Of a DNA stretch of 53,941 nucleotides, positions 36,036-47,118 are shown one piece after another. The notes beneath the pieces are model-generated. The model worked only from the letters and a program-made list of their open reading frames with translations, was not told where the DNA came from and did not search any database. The position numbers and the translations under genes were made by a program. The stretch comes from Peptostreptococcus stomatis DSM 17678 (lineage in GTDB: Bacteria > Bacillota > Clostridia > Peptostreptococcales > Peptostreptococcaceae): NCBI RefSeq assembly GCF_000147675.1, contig NZ_ADGQ01000072.1, positions 1 through 53,941 of the forward strand, in the 5' to 3' direction. Within the stretch, counting starts at the first letter, position 1, and every line of letters starts with the position of its first letter.

Positions 36036-36395
36036 CTCTAAAAATGATGTAGCTATGCTTGAAGATATTCTAAATACTAGGACTGATGAAACACCCATGT
36101 GTTTTAGGAAGAGCATAAAAACCCTTAAAAAGCTTAGAAAGTATGTGCTAAACTCATTAAAATATGATTATACAAATGCTATGGTGGAGGGTAAAAATAA
36201 CAAAATAAAGGTAATTAAAAGAGTATCCTACGGATATAGGAGTTTTAGGAATTTTAAGGCAAGGATAATGCTAATGGAAAGGTATAAAATACAAAAGGGC
36301 AACATCCATAGCTATCAGTTTGCTACGGATGCTGCCGCATAATTTAATAGATTTTATTGATTTAAATTATCACCAACGTTATTTGACATAGAGCC
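36036..36395 (+). pseudogene. ISL3-family transposase fragment with right end
   Basis: The plus-strand frame at 36055-36342 encodes the C-terminal part of an ISL3 transposase: NAMVEGKNNKIKVIKRVSYGYRSFRNFKARI is the typical end of the DDE domain. The N-terminal three quarters are missing, cut at the IS3-type end at 36035. The intact right terminus runs to GAGCC at 36391-36395 and matches the lone end at 10657-10711. Non-functional. Confidence 0.85.
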
Positions 36396-36585
36396 TATAT
36401 TTGTAGATGGATCGACAGTAGTTATGATGGACAACTATAAGATCCAGAACGAAACAAAGCCCCTACATCTGCCAATGTAGGGGCTTTGTTCTTGCTATTT
36501 ACTAAACAACCTTTTATTATAAGTCATATTATATCATAAAGCTAATATAACTCAAATGAATTTCAAAAAAATATAACACATAAAA
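36396..36585 (+). other. Gene remnant tail and strong hairpin
   Basis: After the ISL3 end, an in-frame stretch reading FVDGSTVVMMDNYKIQNE runs to a TAG at about 36480, as if the tail of a lost gene; I assign no family. A perfect 13-base hairpin, AAAGCCCCTACAT/ATGTAGGGGCTTT (36456-36487), looks like a terminator serving both strands. The remaining 98 bases show nothing. Confidence 0.45.
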
Positions 36586-36800
36586 TTAGTTTTTCTTCAT
36601 TTTTTTTAAATCATCAATACTATCTTCTATTGCTAAAAGAGACAATAGTCCCAATGCAACAAACATCCAAGTGCTTGTTGTGAGGTTATTATTTGAATAG
36701 TCCTTAAATAATATAAGTATCGATACTATAAATGTAACAATTTTTATAAAAAAACAAATATATAAATTGCATACAATATTCTTGTCTTTGCTGGTTTCAT
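36586..36800 (-). pseudogene. Small two-span membrane protein with an apparent frameshift
   Basis: An ATG three bases after the preceding gene's stop opens MKPAKTRILYAIYIFVF and then ends at a TAA. Adding one base to the seven-base homopolymer at 36748-36754 joins it to a long second frame with two hydrophobic helices (IKIVTFIVSILILF and TWMFVALGLLSLLAI) and a charged tail ending KKMKKN, 71 residues in total. Immediate coupling to a secreted-protein gene suggests an immunity- or accessory-type partner. The lesion may be real, a programmed slip, or a homopolymer sequencing error. Confidence 0.55.
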
Positions 36801-36803
36801 AGA

Positions 36804-37463
36804 TTAATACCTTGCCATAGTTACCCTATAAGGGCTCCAACCATATGTAAAGTATTCATCCTTATTGGATTTTGCACGAGTATATCTTAAATACAACGTA
36901 AACACAACGCCTTTTTTGCCTGTATAATCATTAATAAGAGCAAATCCACTTAACAAAAATGATACAACACCAACACCTGGAAGAAATTGAGCACCTAATT
37001 TTTTTGCAATAGCTTTTGCTGCTAGTTTAGCTGCCTTTTTTTTGGCAGCATAAGAAAGAGCAGTTGCACCAAAAGAAGGAACACCCATATCAGTATTACT
37101 TACATATGCAGTAGCCTTTCTTGTTTCACCAATTCTATGCTTAGGTGTTGTTGAATAAAGCATTAAAGAAGTTCCTTCTTCTAAAAATATATCCTTTGTT
37201 TCTACAGTTACTTCTACTGGAATCATATTTCCTTCGTCATCATCAACATAAACTGTCGTCGTCTCGTATTTAGAATTAGCATATGTATTATCTAAATCTA
37301 AATCTTTAAAATTATCGCCAGTCTCATTAAATGTATAATTTTCTGCTGCATTTGATGAAACTGTTTCGATTGAGTCTGCAAAAGACGAAACAGTTGATGC
37401 AAACAACATTAAACTTGCTAATACTACACCTATAATTTTTTTTCTTGTAGTTTTTTTAAACAT
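36804..37463 (-). CDS. Secreted protein of unknown family, bacteriocin-like features
   Basis: A 219-residue protein with a clear signal peptide (MFKKTTRKKIIGVVLASLML then FASTVSSFADS). An acidic middle part (residues about 35-90, TTVYVDDDEGNMIPVEVTVE) could be a propeptide. The C-terminal part has a basic, alanine-rich helix (AAKKKAAKLAAKAIAKK), a Gly-rich hydrophobic segment (LPGVGVVSFLLSGFALIND) and an aromatic tail (YFTYGWSPYRVTMARY). The AAGGAGG site fixes this start, 20 codons inside the longer frame. Together with a small two-span membrane gene directly downstream, this looks like an antimicrobial-protein and immunity pair, but I recognise no named family and claim no function. Confidence 0.7.
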   Translation of the reverse strand: MFKKTTRKKIIGVVLASLMLFASTVSSFADSIETVSSNAAENYTFNETGDNFKDLDLDNTYANSKYETTTVYVDDDEGNMIPVEVTVETKDIFLEEGTSLMLYSTTPKHRIGETRKATAYVSNTDMGVPSFGATALSYAAKKKAAKLAAKAIAKKLGAQFLPGVGVVSFLLSGFALINDYTGKKGVVFTLYLRYTRAKSNKDEYFTYGWSPYRVTMARY

Positions 37464-37651
37464 AAAATCCTCCTTAATATTTTGTTTAGTAAATAACAAT
37501 ACGCTTACCAAGAAGGATATCATAATTTTCAGAAAAATACAATAACTTTTATTATTTTTTTTGTGTTTTTTCTATATATATTATGAGAGTGATAAAAAAC
37601 TGTTCTAATGATAAGTATAAAAAATATATTGATAATACTCAGTGAGGAAAA

Positions 37652-38113
37652 AATGAAAACAATAAAAGAAATTGCTAATGAATTAGGATTGGATAAGCAA
37701 AAAGTTTATAGATACATTAGAAAAAACAACATCAAAGAAATCGCATCACCTGATGTACATCAAAAATCAAAAGTAAAGTATTATGATGATGTAGTTATAA
37801 GTATTATAAAACAAGGATTATATAAAAAAGATACACATCATGATATACGTCAAAAATCACTTTAAACTACATCAGATGAAGCACTTTTTGATATAGTTTT
37901 GAAACAAGTTGATATGTTAAAAGTGGAATTAGATATAAAAATAGACAAATTGAAGAACTAAATAATCGTCTTGCTGAATGTCAAAAGTTATTAGATCAAC
38001 AACAACTAAATGCTATTTCAGAACAAAAAAATATACTACCTGAGCCTAAAAAAGGCGACATAGAATCAAGCAGTATATCAATATTAAAAATTTTCAGTTT
38101 TTTTAGGAGGTAA
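37652..38113 (+). pseudogene. Broken DUF536-like plasmid protein gene
   Basis: The first frame starts MKTIKEIANELGLDKQKVYRYIRKN, the helix-turn-helix of DUF536-type proteins usually found beside plasmid replication genes. It stops at TAA (37863-37865), but the same frame then continues TTSDEALFDIVLKQVDMLKVELDIK. After a one-base slip near the A-run at 37937-37941 the typical coiled-coil tail follows (QIEELNNRLAECQKLLDQQQ) to a stop at 38113. There are thus two lesions. A full protein would have about 150 residues. It hints that a plasmid fragment is integrated here. Confidence 0.75.
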
Positions 38114-38133
38114 TTTTATTACTTCCTATTTTT
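38105..38133 (+). terminator. Terminator-like hairpin before the group II intron
   Basis: AGGAGGTAA and TTACTTCCT form a short stem (one G-U-type mismatch) followed by ATTTTT. It overlaps the end of the DUF536-like frame, and the intron begins within three bases of its T-run. Confidence 0.6.
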
Positions 38134-38135
38134 AG

Positions 38136-39609
38136 GTATGACGGGCATGCCGTCAGTCTGTGGTTAAAGTCCATGCAGGGCGTAGTTGCCGACGAACCTC
38201 ATAGCAACTTGCAAGGTTATCACCGTGAGGTGATGGCGAGAAGAAGCAATAGCGAAATCGTAGCCTGACGTACAGAAACCTAATATCAAGGCTTACATAA
38301 AGGAAGAGTGGGCATAAAGTCACAAAGTCCAAAAGGCAAACGTAACTTATGTAAGTAAATTAGGCAGGTAGACGAGGAAAGACTGACGACTTATCCCGTG
38401 AGGTCTCACAGAGGGAAAACCTAGTAACAACGAACTGTGAGAAGTCAGCAGAAGCCATAGTAGTGGAGAAGTTTCTGTAATGGAAATGGAGCGAAGGGCT
38501 GAACAATTCTAAAAGTCAAAGTGACTTAATCAAACTGAGTATATAAGCCCGACGAGAAATATAGTAGCAAAGACGTAACGGAGTGAACATTTCACAGGAG
38601 CTAGGGCTAATATGTACAAAAGAAAATTAGGAAAGTGAGACAATCTATGGGACAACTAATGAATCAAATATTATCCAAAGAAAATATGAAAATGGCATAC
38701 AAAAAGGTAAAAGCCAATAAGGGTGCCGGAGGCATAGATGGTATAAGCATCGAAGATGTTAACAAATACCTCAAAGAAAACTGGATAGATATCAAAACGA
38801 AAATCCTCAAAAGGAAATATAAACCACAACCAGTACTCAGAGTAGAAATACCAAAACCAAACGGTGGAGTACGAAATCTTGGAATTCCAACAGTAGTAGA
38901 TATAATCATAGAACAAGCAATTACCCAAGTTCTAACACCAATGTTTGAGCCACAATTTAGTGAACATAGTTATGGCTTTAGACCAGGTAGAAGACCACAA
39001 CAAGCAATAGTAGAGCTACTAGAATATCTAAATGATGGATACACATACATAGTTGATATTGACCTAGAAAAGTTCTTTGATAAGGTACCACAGGACAAGC
39101 TTATGTACTTGGTAGGTAAAGCGGTGAAAGACCCAGATGTAATATCTCTTGTAACTAAGTATCTAAGAGCAGGAGTTATGGTAAAAGGGAAATATGAAGA
39201 AACCACTATAGGAACTCCGCAAGGAGGTAACTTATCTCCTTTGCTTAGTAACATAATGCTCAATGAATTAGACAAAGAGTTAGAAGCACGAGGCTTGCAC
39301 TTCGTTAGATATGCAGATGACTGTATAATAACCGTTGCAAGCAGTGCAGCTGCAAATAGAGTGATGCATACGGTCACATCGTGGATAGAGAGGAAGCTAA
39401 GCCTTAAGGTAAATGCTACTAAATCTAAAGTCACAAAACCAACAAGGCTCAAGTACCTAGGATTTGGCTTTGTGAAAATGAATGGAAAATGGGAAGCCAG
39501 ACCACATAAAGACTCAATAAACAGATTCAAGAGAAAGCTCAAGAAACTAACATATCGTTCGTGGTCAGTGTCTATGGACTACAGGATACTGAGACTAAAT
39601 CAGGTGATA
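38136..39609 (+). mobile_element. Group II intron (class IIC-like), 3'-truncated
   Basis: The RNA part begins about GTATG (38136). It contains stretches typical of IIC domain I, such as GGGCATGCCGTCAGTCTGTGG, GGAAAGACTGACGAC and AAGTCAGCAGAAGCCATAGTA, then the reverse transcriptase ORF. The 3' part, including the end of the ORF and domains V and VI, is missing at a junction with an IS3-family remnant (39602-39609), so it cannot splice or move alone. Its position just after a terminator hairpin matches the target habit of IIC introns. Confidence 0.8.
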
Positions 39610-39612
39610 TAA
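38635..39612 (+). pseudogene. ltrA: Group II intron reverse transcriptase/maturase, C-terminally truncated
   Basis: 325 residues remain of about 420. It has the RT0-RT1 region (MKMAYKKVKANKGAGGIDGI), RT3 (FDKVPQDKL-type block after DIDLEKFF), the GTPQGGNLSPLLSNIMLNELD block and the catalytic FVRYADD. The thumb/maturase (X) domain and any endonuclease part are cut off after DYRILRLNQVI, where the frame enters IS sequence and stops. The start is a GTG with a weak AGGA site; an ATG five codons later is possible. Not expected to support splicing. Confidence 0.85.
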
Positions 39613-40071
39613 TTCATCCTCTAATTGTTTAATATGTTCAGCACTGGTATCCACTGATCTTTCAACGATATTTTTAACTACAAGTGTTTCATTTTTATTT
39701 GAATTCAATGACTTCTTCCGACCTTTCTTTTTAGGTTTCAACGCATCTGGCCCACCTTTTCTAAAATCATTCACCCATCTAGGAATCAGTGAAAGATTGT
39801 TAATTCCCTGAGATAAGGCCAGCTCTTTGTATGAGACTTCATTTGTTAGGTATAATTTTACTACATTTAGCTTGAATTCAAAAGAATATTTTTTATTTTT
39901 TCTTGAACGCATTAAACCATCATCGCCAAGTGTTTTATATATAGCTACCCACTTTAATATCTCGTTCTTGTTAGTAATACCATATTTTCTTGCTAAATAG
40001 CTTGAACTTTTATTCCTTGATAAGTATTCAGAAACTATTTTTTTCTTAATTTCAAAAGAATATTTTGCCAT
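39595..40071 (-). pseudogene. IS3-family orfA (helix-turn-helix transposase subunit), 3'-truncated
   Basis: 158 residues with two helix-turn-helix units: IVSEYLSRNKSSSYLARKYGI (about 13-33) and VVKLYLTNEVSYKELALSQGI (about 70-90), each followed by a W-containing segment, as in IS150-group OrfA proteins. A basic stretch (KPKKKGRKKS) and the start of a leucine-zipper region (AEHIKQLEDELYHL) follow, where OrfA normally continues and then slips into OrfB. The last residues and stop come from intron DNA. Without orfB it cannot transpose by itself. Confidence 0.88.
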
Positions 40072-40129
40072 GAAAAAACCGACCTCCCAATCGTTAGATT
40101 TTTAGGTCTAACTTTTGGGGGTCGGTACA
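39602..40129 (-). mobile_element. IS3-family element (IS150-like), truncated
   Basis: On the minus strand: terminal repeat TGTACCGACCCCCAAAAG at 40129, then orfA. The orfB transposase and the other end are missing; the element stops at a junction with the group II intron that shares about eight bases (AGGTGATA). The end lies eight bases beyond the smpB stop. Confidence 0.88.
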
Positions 40130-40136
40130 TTCGACA

Positions 40137-40592
40137 TTAATACCTATCCTTGGACTCTCTTTCTATCCTTCTCATTGCGTCCTTTTTAGCTAGGTCTTGT
40201 CTCTTGTCATAGAGTTTTTTACCCTTGCCAAGTCCTAGTTCCAGTTTTACCTTGCCATTTTTTAAATACATGCTCATGGGTACCAGGGAGTAGCCCTTGA
40301 CAGTGGTTGCCCCTATCAGTTTCCTAATTTCAGACTTGTGGAGTAGGAGTTTTCTTGTCCTGAGTGGGTCAACATTGAACCTGTTCCCCTGGTCGTAGGG
40401 ACTGATATGGACTTGCTTTAAAAAAACTTCACTATTGTCTACAGAGGCATAACCTTCTTTTAGGTTGACCCTACCCTGCCTGATTGACTTGACCTCAGTC
40501 CCCTTTAGTTCTATACCACATTCAAAGACTTCATCTATAAAATAGTCGTGTCTAGCCTTCTTGTTGGTCGCTAGAATCTTTTTTCCCGACAT
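40137..40592 (-). CDS. smpB: SsrA-binding protein
   Basis: SmpB, the 151-residue partner of tmRNA in ribosome rescue. The OB-fold core is recognisable: [41 protein letters not shown] and [14 protein letters not shown]. The basic C-terminal tail ([16 protein letters not shown]) mimics the missing tRNA parts in the decoding centre. Its start codon overlaps the rnr stop by one base (TAATG). An IS3-family end lies only eight bases after its stop, and ssrA is not next to it, so an ancestral smpB-ssrA neighbourhood may have been broken by the accessory patch. Confidence 0.97.
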   Translation of the reverse strand: MSGKKILATNKKARHDYFIDEVFECGIELKGTEVKSIRQGRVNLKEGYASVDNSEVFLKQVHISPYDQGNRFNVDPLRTRKLLLHKSEIRKLIGATTVKGYSLVPMSMYLKNGKVKLELGLGKGKKLYDKRQDLAKKDAMRRIERESKDRY

Positions 40593-42718
40593 TAGTTACC
40601 ACCTTCTAACATTTCAAAATCTATCTCTCTTGCATCTACATTTACATTTACCAATTCAACCTCGACCTTTTGACCAAGCATAAAGGTCCTGCCTGTCCTC
40701 TGGCCTACCAAGACACTAGTACTTTCAACGTATTCATACATGTCCTCTAATGATGATAGCCTTATTAGGCCTTCTATACCATTTTCAAGTTCTACAAAGA
40801 TACCAAAGCTAGTGATGCTGGATATGTGTCCTTCAAACTTCTGTCCTATCTTGTCTTCCATGTAGACTGTCTTATAGTAGTCATCCACATCTCTTTCAGC
40901 ATCTACTGCCTTCCTTTCCTGGACTGATGATTGGTTGGCAACGGACTCTAGGATCGCCTCATAGTGGGCCCTCCTCTTTTCATTGAACCTTCCATCTAGA
41001 TTTTCCTTGATTATCCTATGTATCTGGAGGTCTGGATACCTCCTGATAGGGGATGTAAAGTGACAGTAGAACTTGGCAGCCAGGCCAAAATGTCCCTCGC
41101 ATGAAGCTGCATATTTAGCCTGTTTCAAGGACCTCAACATGATAGTCCCTATAGCCTGCTTAGTTTCCTTGTCCTCAATCTTGTTTAATACATCCTGGAG
41201 GTCACTCGGCCTTACCTCAGACCTTCCTATACGCATAGAGTACCCCCTAGCCTGGACAAAGTTTCTAAGTGTCAAAATCTTTTCTAGGTCTGGTTCCTCA
41301 TGTATCCTGTAGACAAATGGATACTTGAGCCAGTAGTAGTGCTCTGCTATGGTCTCATTGGCCAAAAGCATAAACTCTTCTATCAGCTTATTTGATGTCC
41401 TTCTCTCATAAGGGACTATATTTATAGGTATACCCTGCCCATCTAACTGGATCTTAGATTCTGGGAAGTCAAAGTCTATGGCCCCCCTCTTGAACCTCCT
41501 CTTCCTAAGGATTTTAGCCAGGTCACCTGCATTTTTAAAGCTATTGAGAAAGTCTCCATACTTGACACTGAGTTCAGGGTCATTATTTTCCAGGATTTCG
41601 CTGACCTCGTGGTAGGTCAACCTGGCCTTGGACCTGATTACAGACTTAACTATATCGTACTTGACCACCTTGCCATTTTTTGGTTCAACCTCCATAATAC
41701 AGGACAAACTTAGCCTGTCTACCATAGGATTTAGTGAACAAATACCATTTGACAGCTTCTTTGGCAACATAGGTATTACCTTGTCAACCAGATAGACTGA
41801 TGTAGCCCTCTTAAGGGCCTCTCTGTCAAGGGGTGAATTTTCTGTTACATAGTGGGTAACATCTGCTATATGGACACCCAACCTGTAATTTCCATTGTCC
41901 AAAAGATCTACAGATATGGCATCGTCAAAGTCCTTGGAATCATCCCCATCTATGGTATATATTAGCTGGTCCCTAAGGTCCTCCCTGCCCTCTATTTCTT
42001 CATCTAGGACATGGTCAGGTATATTATCTACCTGGTTGATTACCTTTGGGTTGAAGCCCTCTACCAGACCATGGGCCCTGACTATGGAGTCGATTTCTAC
42101 ATACCTTTCCCCTCTTTGACCTAGTACCTCTATTATCTTGCCCTCTGGCTTCTTGCCCTCTTCGCTAGGCCATTCAGTAACCCTACATACTATCTTGTCA
42201 TTGTTTTTTGCCCCACTAAAGTAGTTTTTAGGTATAAATATATCCATGTCAAACTTCTTGTCATCTACTATGACAAAACCGAAAGAACCATTGCCAACAA
42301 ATAGGCCTACAAGGTCTTGGTTGGCTCTTTTTAATATCTTAACTACTATCCCTTCAGCCTTGTTATTTCCATAGGCTGGCCTGGTGATTTTTACCAGTAC
42401 CTCATCTCCGTTAAAGGCACCCTTCCTGGAATCACCATCAATAAATATGTCTTCATATTCATTCTGGTCTGAGACTAGGAAGCCAAACCTGCTCTTAGTT
42501 CCCCTGTATATGCCCCTTTTAAGGTCAAAGGTTTCAAGGCTGGCCACCTTGTCCCTTGAATTTATAAAGAGGTCTCCTGCCTCATTCATCTGGTCTAACA
42601 TTTGTAAAAACTCTTCTTTATCTTCATGGTGCTCTACAAAGACCTTAGCCAGTTCATCCTTCTTCAAAGGCTTGTAGGATGGGTCATGTATCAAATCCAG
42701 CACTCTTTCTTTTATCAT
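40592..42718 (-). CDS. rnr: Ribonuclease R
   Basis: RNase R, a 3'-to-5' exoribonuclease that degrades structured RNA and helps tmRNA-SmpB clear stalled mRNAs. The start at [14 protein letters not shown] (708 residues) is inferred; the longer frame lacks support, but a GGAGG lies somewhat far upstream, so the start is not certain. It has N-terminal OB/cold-shock domains (residues about 60-210), the RNB catalytic domain with [16 protein letters not shown] near 265-280 carrying the metal-binding aspartates, and a C-terminal S1 domain ([23 protein letters not shown], near 625-650). It overlaps smpB by one base. Confidence 0.96.
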   Translation of the reverse strand: MIKERVLDLIHDPSYKPLKKDELAKVFVEHHEDKEEFLQMLDQMNEAGDLFINSRDKVASLETFDLKRGIYRGTKSRFGFLVSDQNEYEDIFIDGDSRKGAFNGDEVLVKITRPAYGNNKAEGIVVKILKRANQDLVGLFVGNGSFGFVIVDDKKFDMDIFIPKNYFSGAKNNDKIVCRVTEWPSEEGKKPEGKIIEVLGQRGERYVEIDSIVRAHGLVEGFNPKVINQVDNIPDHVLDEEIEGREDLRDQLIYTIDGDDSKDFDDAISVDLLDNGNYRLGVHIADVTHYVTENSPLDREALKRATSVYLVDKVIPMLPKKLSNGICSLNPMVDRLSLSCIMEVEPKNGKVVKYDIVKSVIRSKARLTYHEVSEILENNDPELSVKYGDFLNSFKNAGDLAKILRKRRFKRGAIDFDFPESKIQLDGQGIPINIVPYERRTSNKLIEEFMLLANETIAEHYYWLKYPFVYRIHEEPDLEKILTLRNFVQARGYSMRIGRSEVRPSDLQDVLNKIEDKETKQAIGTIMLRSLKQAKYAASCEGHFGLAAKFYCHFTSPIRRYPDLQIHRIIKENLDGRFNEKRRAHYEAILESVANQSSVQERKAVDAERDVDDYYKTVYMEDKIGQKFEGHISSITSFGIFVELENGIEGLIRLSSLEDMYEYVESTSVLVGQRTGRTFMLGQKVEVELVNVNVDAREIDFEMLEGGN

Positions 42719-42800
42719 GTCTATAATTGCCAACACCTCCTTAGTCAACAATATAATTTCACTTCTAGTATAACATATATATGGATTTATATACAAAAAT

Positions 42801-42831
42801 ATCGGCAACATCAAACCATTGACACTGCCGA
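42801..42831 (-). terminator. Weak terminator or processing hairpin between secG and rnr
   Basis: ATCGGCA and TGCCGA pair around an 18-base loop, followed by ATTTTTG on the minus strand. Partial read-through into rnr is likely. Confidence 0.5.
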
Positions 42832-42851
42832 CCAATCTTCACTCTTATTAA

Positions 42852-43082
42852 TTATTTCATTACCATTACAAGCGCTATTGCATTTATAAAAAATAATATT
42901 GAAACTATCTTTGTCATCTTGTTCAAAAAGGCTTCCTTACCCTTTGGCTTGAAATAAGCCTGTGAAGAACTATCTTCTATAAATACCTGAGGCTGGTTCT
43001 GCTTACTCTGTTGTGGTAAAACTACAATTATCATCACTATACTTAAAAATATCTGTATAGCCATTAATATATTTCCTAACAT
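42852..43082 (-). CDS. secG: Preprotein translocase subunit SecG
   Basis: A 76-residue SecG with two membrane helices (MAIQIFLSIVMIIVVLPQ and IVSILFFINAIALVMV) joined by a polar loop (SKQNQPQVFIEDSSSQAYFKPKG). It stabilises the SecYEG channel. The GGAGG site five bases before MLGNIL sets this start; an ATG five codons earlier has poorer spacing. The position between eno and rnr is common in Firmicutes. Confidence 0.93.
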   Translation of the reverse strand: MLGNILMAIQIFLSIVMIIVVLPQQSKQNQPQVFIEDSSSQAYFKPKGKEAFLNKMTKIVSILFFINAIALVMVMK

Positions 43083-43262
43083 CACGTCCTCCTTCATAAT
43101 AATCTGCTTCTATAAAATCCAAGATTAATTATAACACATCAAGGGGGTAATTACAATATTTCTTTGACTTTTGATGTTTTTATTATTAATTTGATTCAGG
43201 CCTAAAGCATATTTTCGATTTTAATACTAAATCAAAGGCCCTAGGACCAAAGACAGGTATTA

Positions 43263-43287
43263 AAAAGGGGCCTAAAATAGACCCCTT
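43263..43287 (-). terminator. Terminator after eno
   Basis: AAGGGGT and GCCCCTT form the stem, with TTTTTAAT following on the minus strand. Confidence 0.8.
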
Positions 43288-43308
43288 AAAATTCATATCA
43301 AGTTCTTA

Positions 43309-44655
<1,347 letters not shown>

Positions 44656-44771
44656 TCACAAACTATTATCGATCACTTAATTTTTACCTAAATATTCGTT
44701 ACCTTTTGTTTTTATTACAAATAAATTGATGGGTAAATTTGTAAAAGTTTCTCTAAAATATACTGAACGAA

Positions 44772-46298
44772 TTATTTAATCAAAGAATGACCTGTCATTT
44801 CTTTTGGCTGGTCCATCTTTAGCATGGCCAGCAGGGTTGGAGCTATGTCTGACAGTCTACCATCTGTCAATAGGTCTCTTCCCTTAAATTCATCCCCTAC
44901 CACTATAAATGGCACCGGGTTTGTTGAATGTGATGTAATTGGTCTACCTGTTTCCAGGTCTACCATTAGCTCTGCATTACCATGGTCAGCAGTGATGATA
45001 CCACTACCACCAAGGCTAATTACCTTTTCAAATAGCCTGCCAACGCATTCGTCAACAGTCCTTATAGCCTTCTTTGTTGCATCAATACTACCTGTATGGC
45101 CTACCATATCAGGGTTGGCAAAGTTTACAACAACCAGGTCGTACTTGTCTTCATCCAAGGCTGCCAATAACTTGTCTAATAGGTCATAGGCAGACATCTC
45201 CGGTTGCAAGTCATAAGTTGCTACCTTTGGAGAAGGGATCAAGATCCTGTCTTCACCTTCGTAAGGCTTTTCTATACCACCATTGAAGAAAAATGTAACG
45301 TGGGCATATTTTTCAGTTTCTGCTGCCCTTAGTTGCTTCATTCCCTTGTCTGATAGGTATTGTCCTAATGTATTTACTATATCCTCAGGCCCATAGGCTA
45401 CCTGGACACCCTGGATTGTCGCATCGTATGTAGTCATACAAACAAACTTAGTTGGGACTAGGTTTCTTTCAAAGCCTGCAAAGTCGACATCTACTATGGC
45501 TCTTGTGATTTCTCTAGCCCTGTCAGGTCTAAAGTTAAAGAATACCACTGAGTCTCCAGCCTTGATATTTCCTATAGATCCATCTGGCCCCTCTATTACT
45601 GTTGGAACTATAAATTCATCATTTACATCTGCAGCATATGATGCCTTGACACAGTCTGATGCTGATTTAGCCCTTGGTCCCTGGCCTTCAACTATGGCCT
45701 GGTAGGCTAACTGGACTCTTTCCCATCTCTGGTCCCTGTCCATGGCATAGTATCTACCTGCTACAGTAGCAAACCTGCCTAGTCCAAGTTCTTTCATATA
45801 GTCTTCTATTTGACCTACATAATCTATAGCACTCTGGGGGTCAGTGTCCCTACCATCTGTAAGGGCATGGACATACACACTTGTTAGACCATTTTTCTTG
45901 GCCATATCTAGTAGGGCCTTTAGGTGGTCTATATGGGAATGGACTCCACCATCTGACAATAAGCCTAGTATATGTAGACTCTTGTCCTTGGCATTTTCCA
46001 TTGCCTCAACTAAGGCTGGGTTTTCAAAGAAGTCCCCGTCCTCTATTGCCTTTGTTATTCTTGTTAAGTCTTGGTATACTATCCTACCCGCACCTATATT
46101 GGTGTGACCAACCTCAGAATTTCCCATCTGGCCTCCTGGTAGACCAACATCTAGTCCACTAGCCTCAATTAGGGTATGAGGATACTTGGCAGATAGGGCA
46201 TCTAGGTGGGGAGTTCCTGCCAAGGCTATGGCATTTCCCACCTTGTTGGGTGTATATCCAAAACCATCCATTATTGTTAATACTACTGGTTTTTTCAT
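44772..46298 (-). CDS. gpmI: Phosphoglycerate mutase, cofactor-independent
   Basis: A 508-residue iPGM of the alkaline phosphatase superfamily, using two manganese ions. Metal site motifs are visible: TIMDGFGY at the start, the catalytic Ser in GQMGNSEVGH near residue 61, NFANPDMVGHTG near 400 and TADHGNAE near 440. The DGRDTDP motif lies at about 150. It interconverts 3- and 2-phosphoglycerate. It follows tpiA by 19 bases. Confidence 0.98.
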   Translation of the reverse strand: MKKPVVLTIMDGFGYTPNKVGNAIALAGTPHLDALSAKYPHTLIEASGLDVGLPGGQMGNSEVGHTNIGAGRIVYQDLTRITKAIEDGDFFENPALVEAMENAKDKSLHILGLLSDGGVHSHIDHLKALLDMAKKNGLTSVYVHALTDGRDTDPQSAIDYVGQIEDYMKELGLGRFATVAGRYYAMDRDQRWERVQLAYQAIVEGQGPRAKSASDCVKASYAADVNDEFIVPTVIEGPDGSIGNIKAGDSVVFFNFRPDRAREITRAIVDVDFAGFERNLVPTKFVCMTTYDATIQGVQVAYGPEDIVNTLGQYLSDKGMKQLRAAETEKYAHVTFFFNGGIEKPYEGEDRILIPSPKVATYDLQPEMSAYDLLDKLLAALDEDKYDLVVVNFANPDMVGHTGSIDATKKAIRTVDECVGRLFEKVISLGGSGIITADHGNAELMVDLETGRPITSHSTNPVPFIVVGDEFKGRDLLTDGRLSDIAPTLLAMLKMDQPKEMTGHSLIK

Positions 46299-46317
46299 AA
46301 TTATTACCTTCTATCTA

Positions 46318-47058
46318 TTAAAACTTCAATAATCCTAGGAAGTCTGCCGGCTTAAGTGATGCACCTCCAACCAAGGCACCATCTATATCAGACTGTCCCA
46401 TGATCTCTGCTACATTGGCAGGCTTTACACTTCCACCATACTGGATTCTTACCTGGTCAGCAAGGTCTCCATATATGTCTCTCACTACCTGTCTGATATA
46501 GGCGATTACTTCATTAGCCTGTTCAGCTGTAGCAGTCTTACCTGTACCTATAGCCCAGATTGGTTCATATGCTATTACTACCTTTGCTAGGTCTTCAGCC
46601 TTTACACCAGCTAGACCAGCTACTATCTGACCCTTTACCTTGTCCATAGTCTTGTCAGCTTCTCTTTCTTCTAGTGTTTCACCACAGCAAAGAATTGGAT
46701 CTATGCCTACTTCTATAGCCTTTAAGACCTTCTTGTTACAAGTTTCATCAGTTTCACCATAATATTCTCTTCTTTCAGAGTGGCCTATGATTACATAGTC
46801 CATTCCAATTTCTACCAGGTTGGCTGGGGCTACTTCACCAGTAAAGGCACCTGAGTTTTCATAATGCATATTCTGAGCGCCTATTTTTATATTTGTACCC
46901 TTAGTTGCTAGCTTCAAGTCCTTTAATAGGGTGAATGGTGCGCATACTAGGACTTCTACGTCACCTTCAGTTTGTCCCTTTACTTCTTCTATAAATTCAA
47001 GACCTTCCTTAATTGTCTTGTTCATTTTCCAGTTACCAGCGATTATTGGTTTTCTCAT
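46318..47058 (-). CDS. tpiA: Triosephosphate isomerase
   Basis: A 246-residue TIM barrel. The N-terminal AGNWKMNKT carries Lys and Asn of the active site, His is in VIIGHSERR (near 95), the catalytic Glu in [16 protein letters not shown] (near 165), and the phosphate loop GGSVKPAN and GALVGGASL follow. It lies 60 bases after pgk and 19 bases before gpmI, in the usual glycolytic order. Confidence 0.98.
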   Translation of the reverse strand: MRKPIIAGNWKMNKTIKEGLEFIEEVKGQTEGDVEVLVCAPFTLLKDLKLATKGTNIKIGAQNMHYENSGAFTGEVAPANLVEIGMDYVIIGHSERREYYGETDETCNKKVLKAIEVGIDPILCCGETLEEREADKTMDKVKGQIVAGLAGVKAEDLAKVVIAYEPIWAIGTGKTATAEQANEVIAYIRQVVRDIYGDLADQVRIQYGGSVKPANVAEIMGQSDIDGALVGGASLKPADFLGLLKF

Positions 47059-47118
47059 ATCTGTCTCCTTATTACCTTTTATTTATATAAAGTCTCTATT
47101 TACAAAACTTAGCTTATC

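Noticed and set aside
36055-36342. A functional 95-residue gene
   Set aside because: It is the C-terminal end of an ISL3 transposase, with its upstream part cut off by an IS3-type end.
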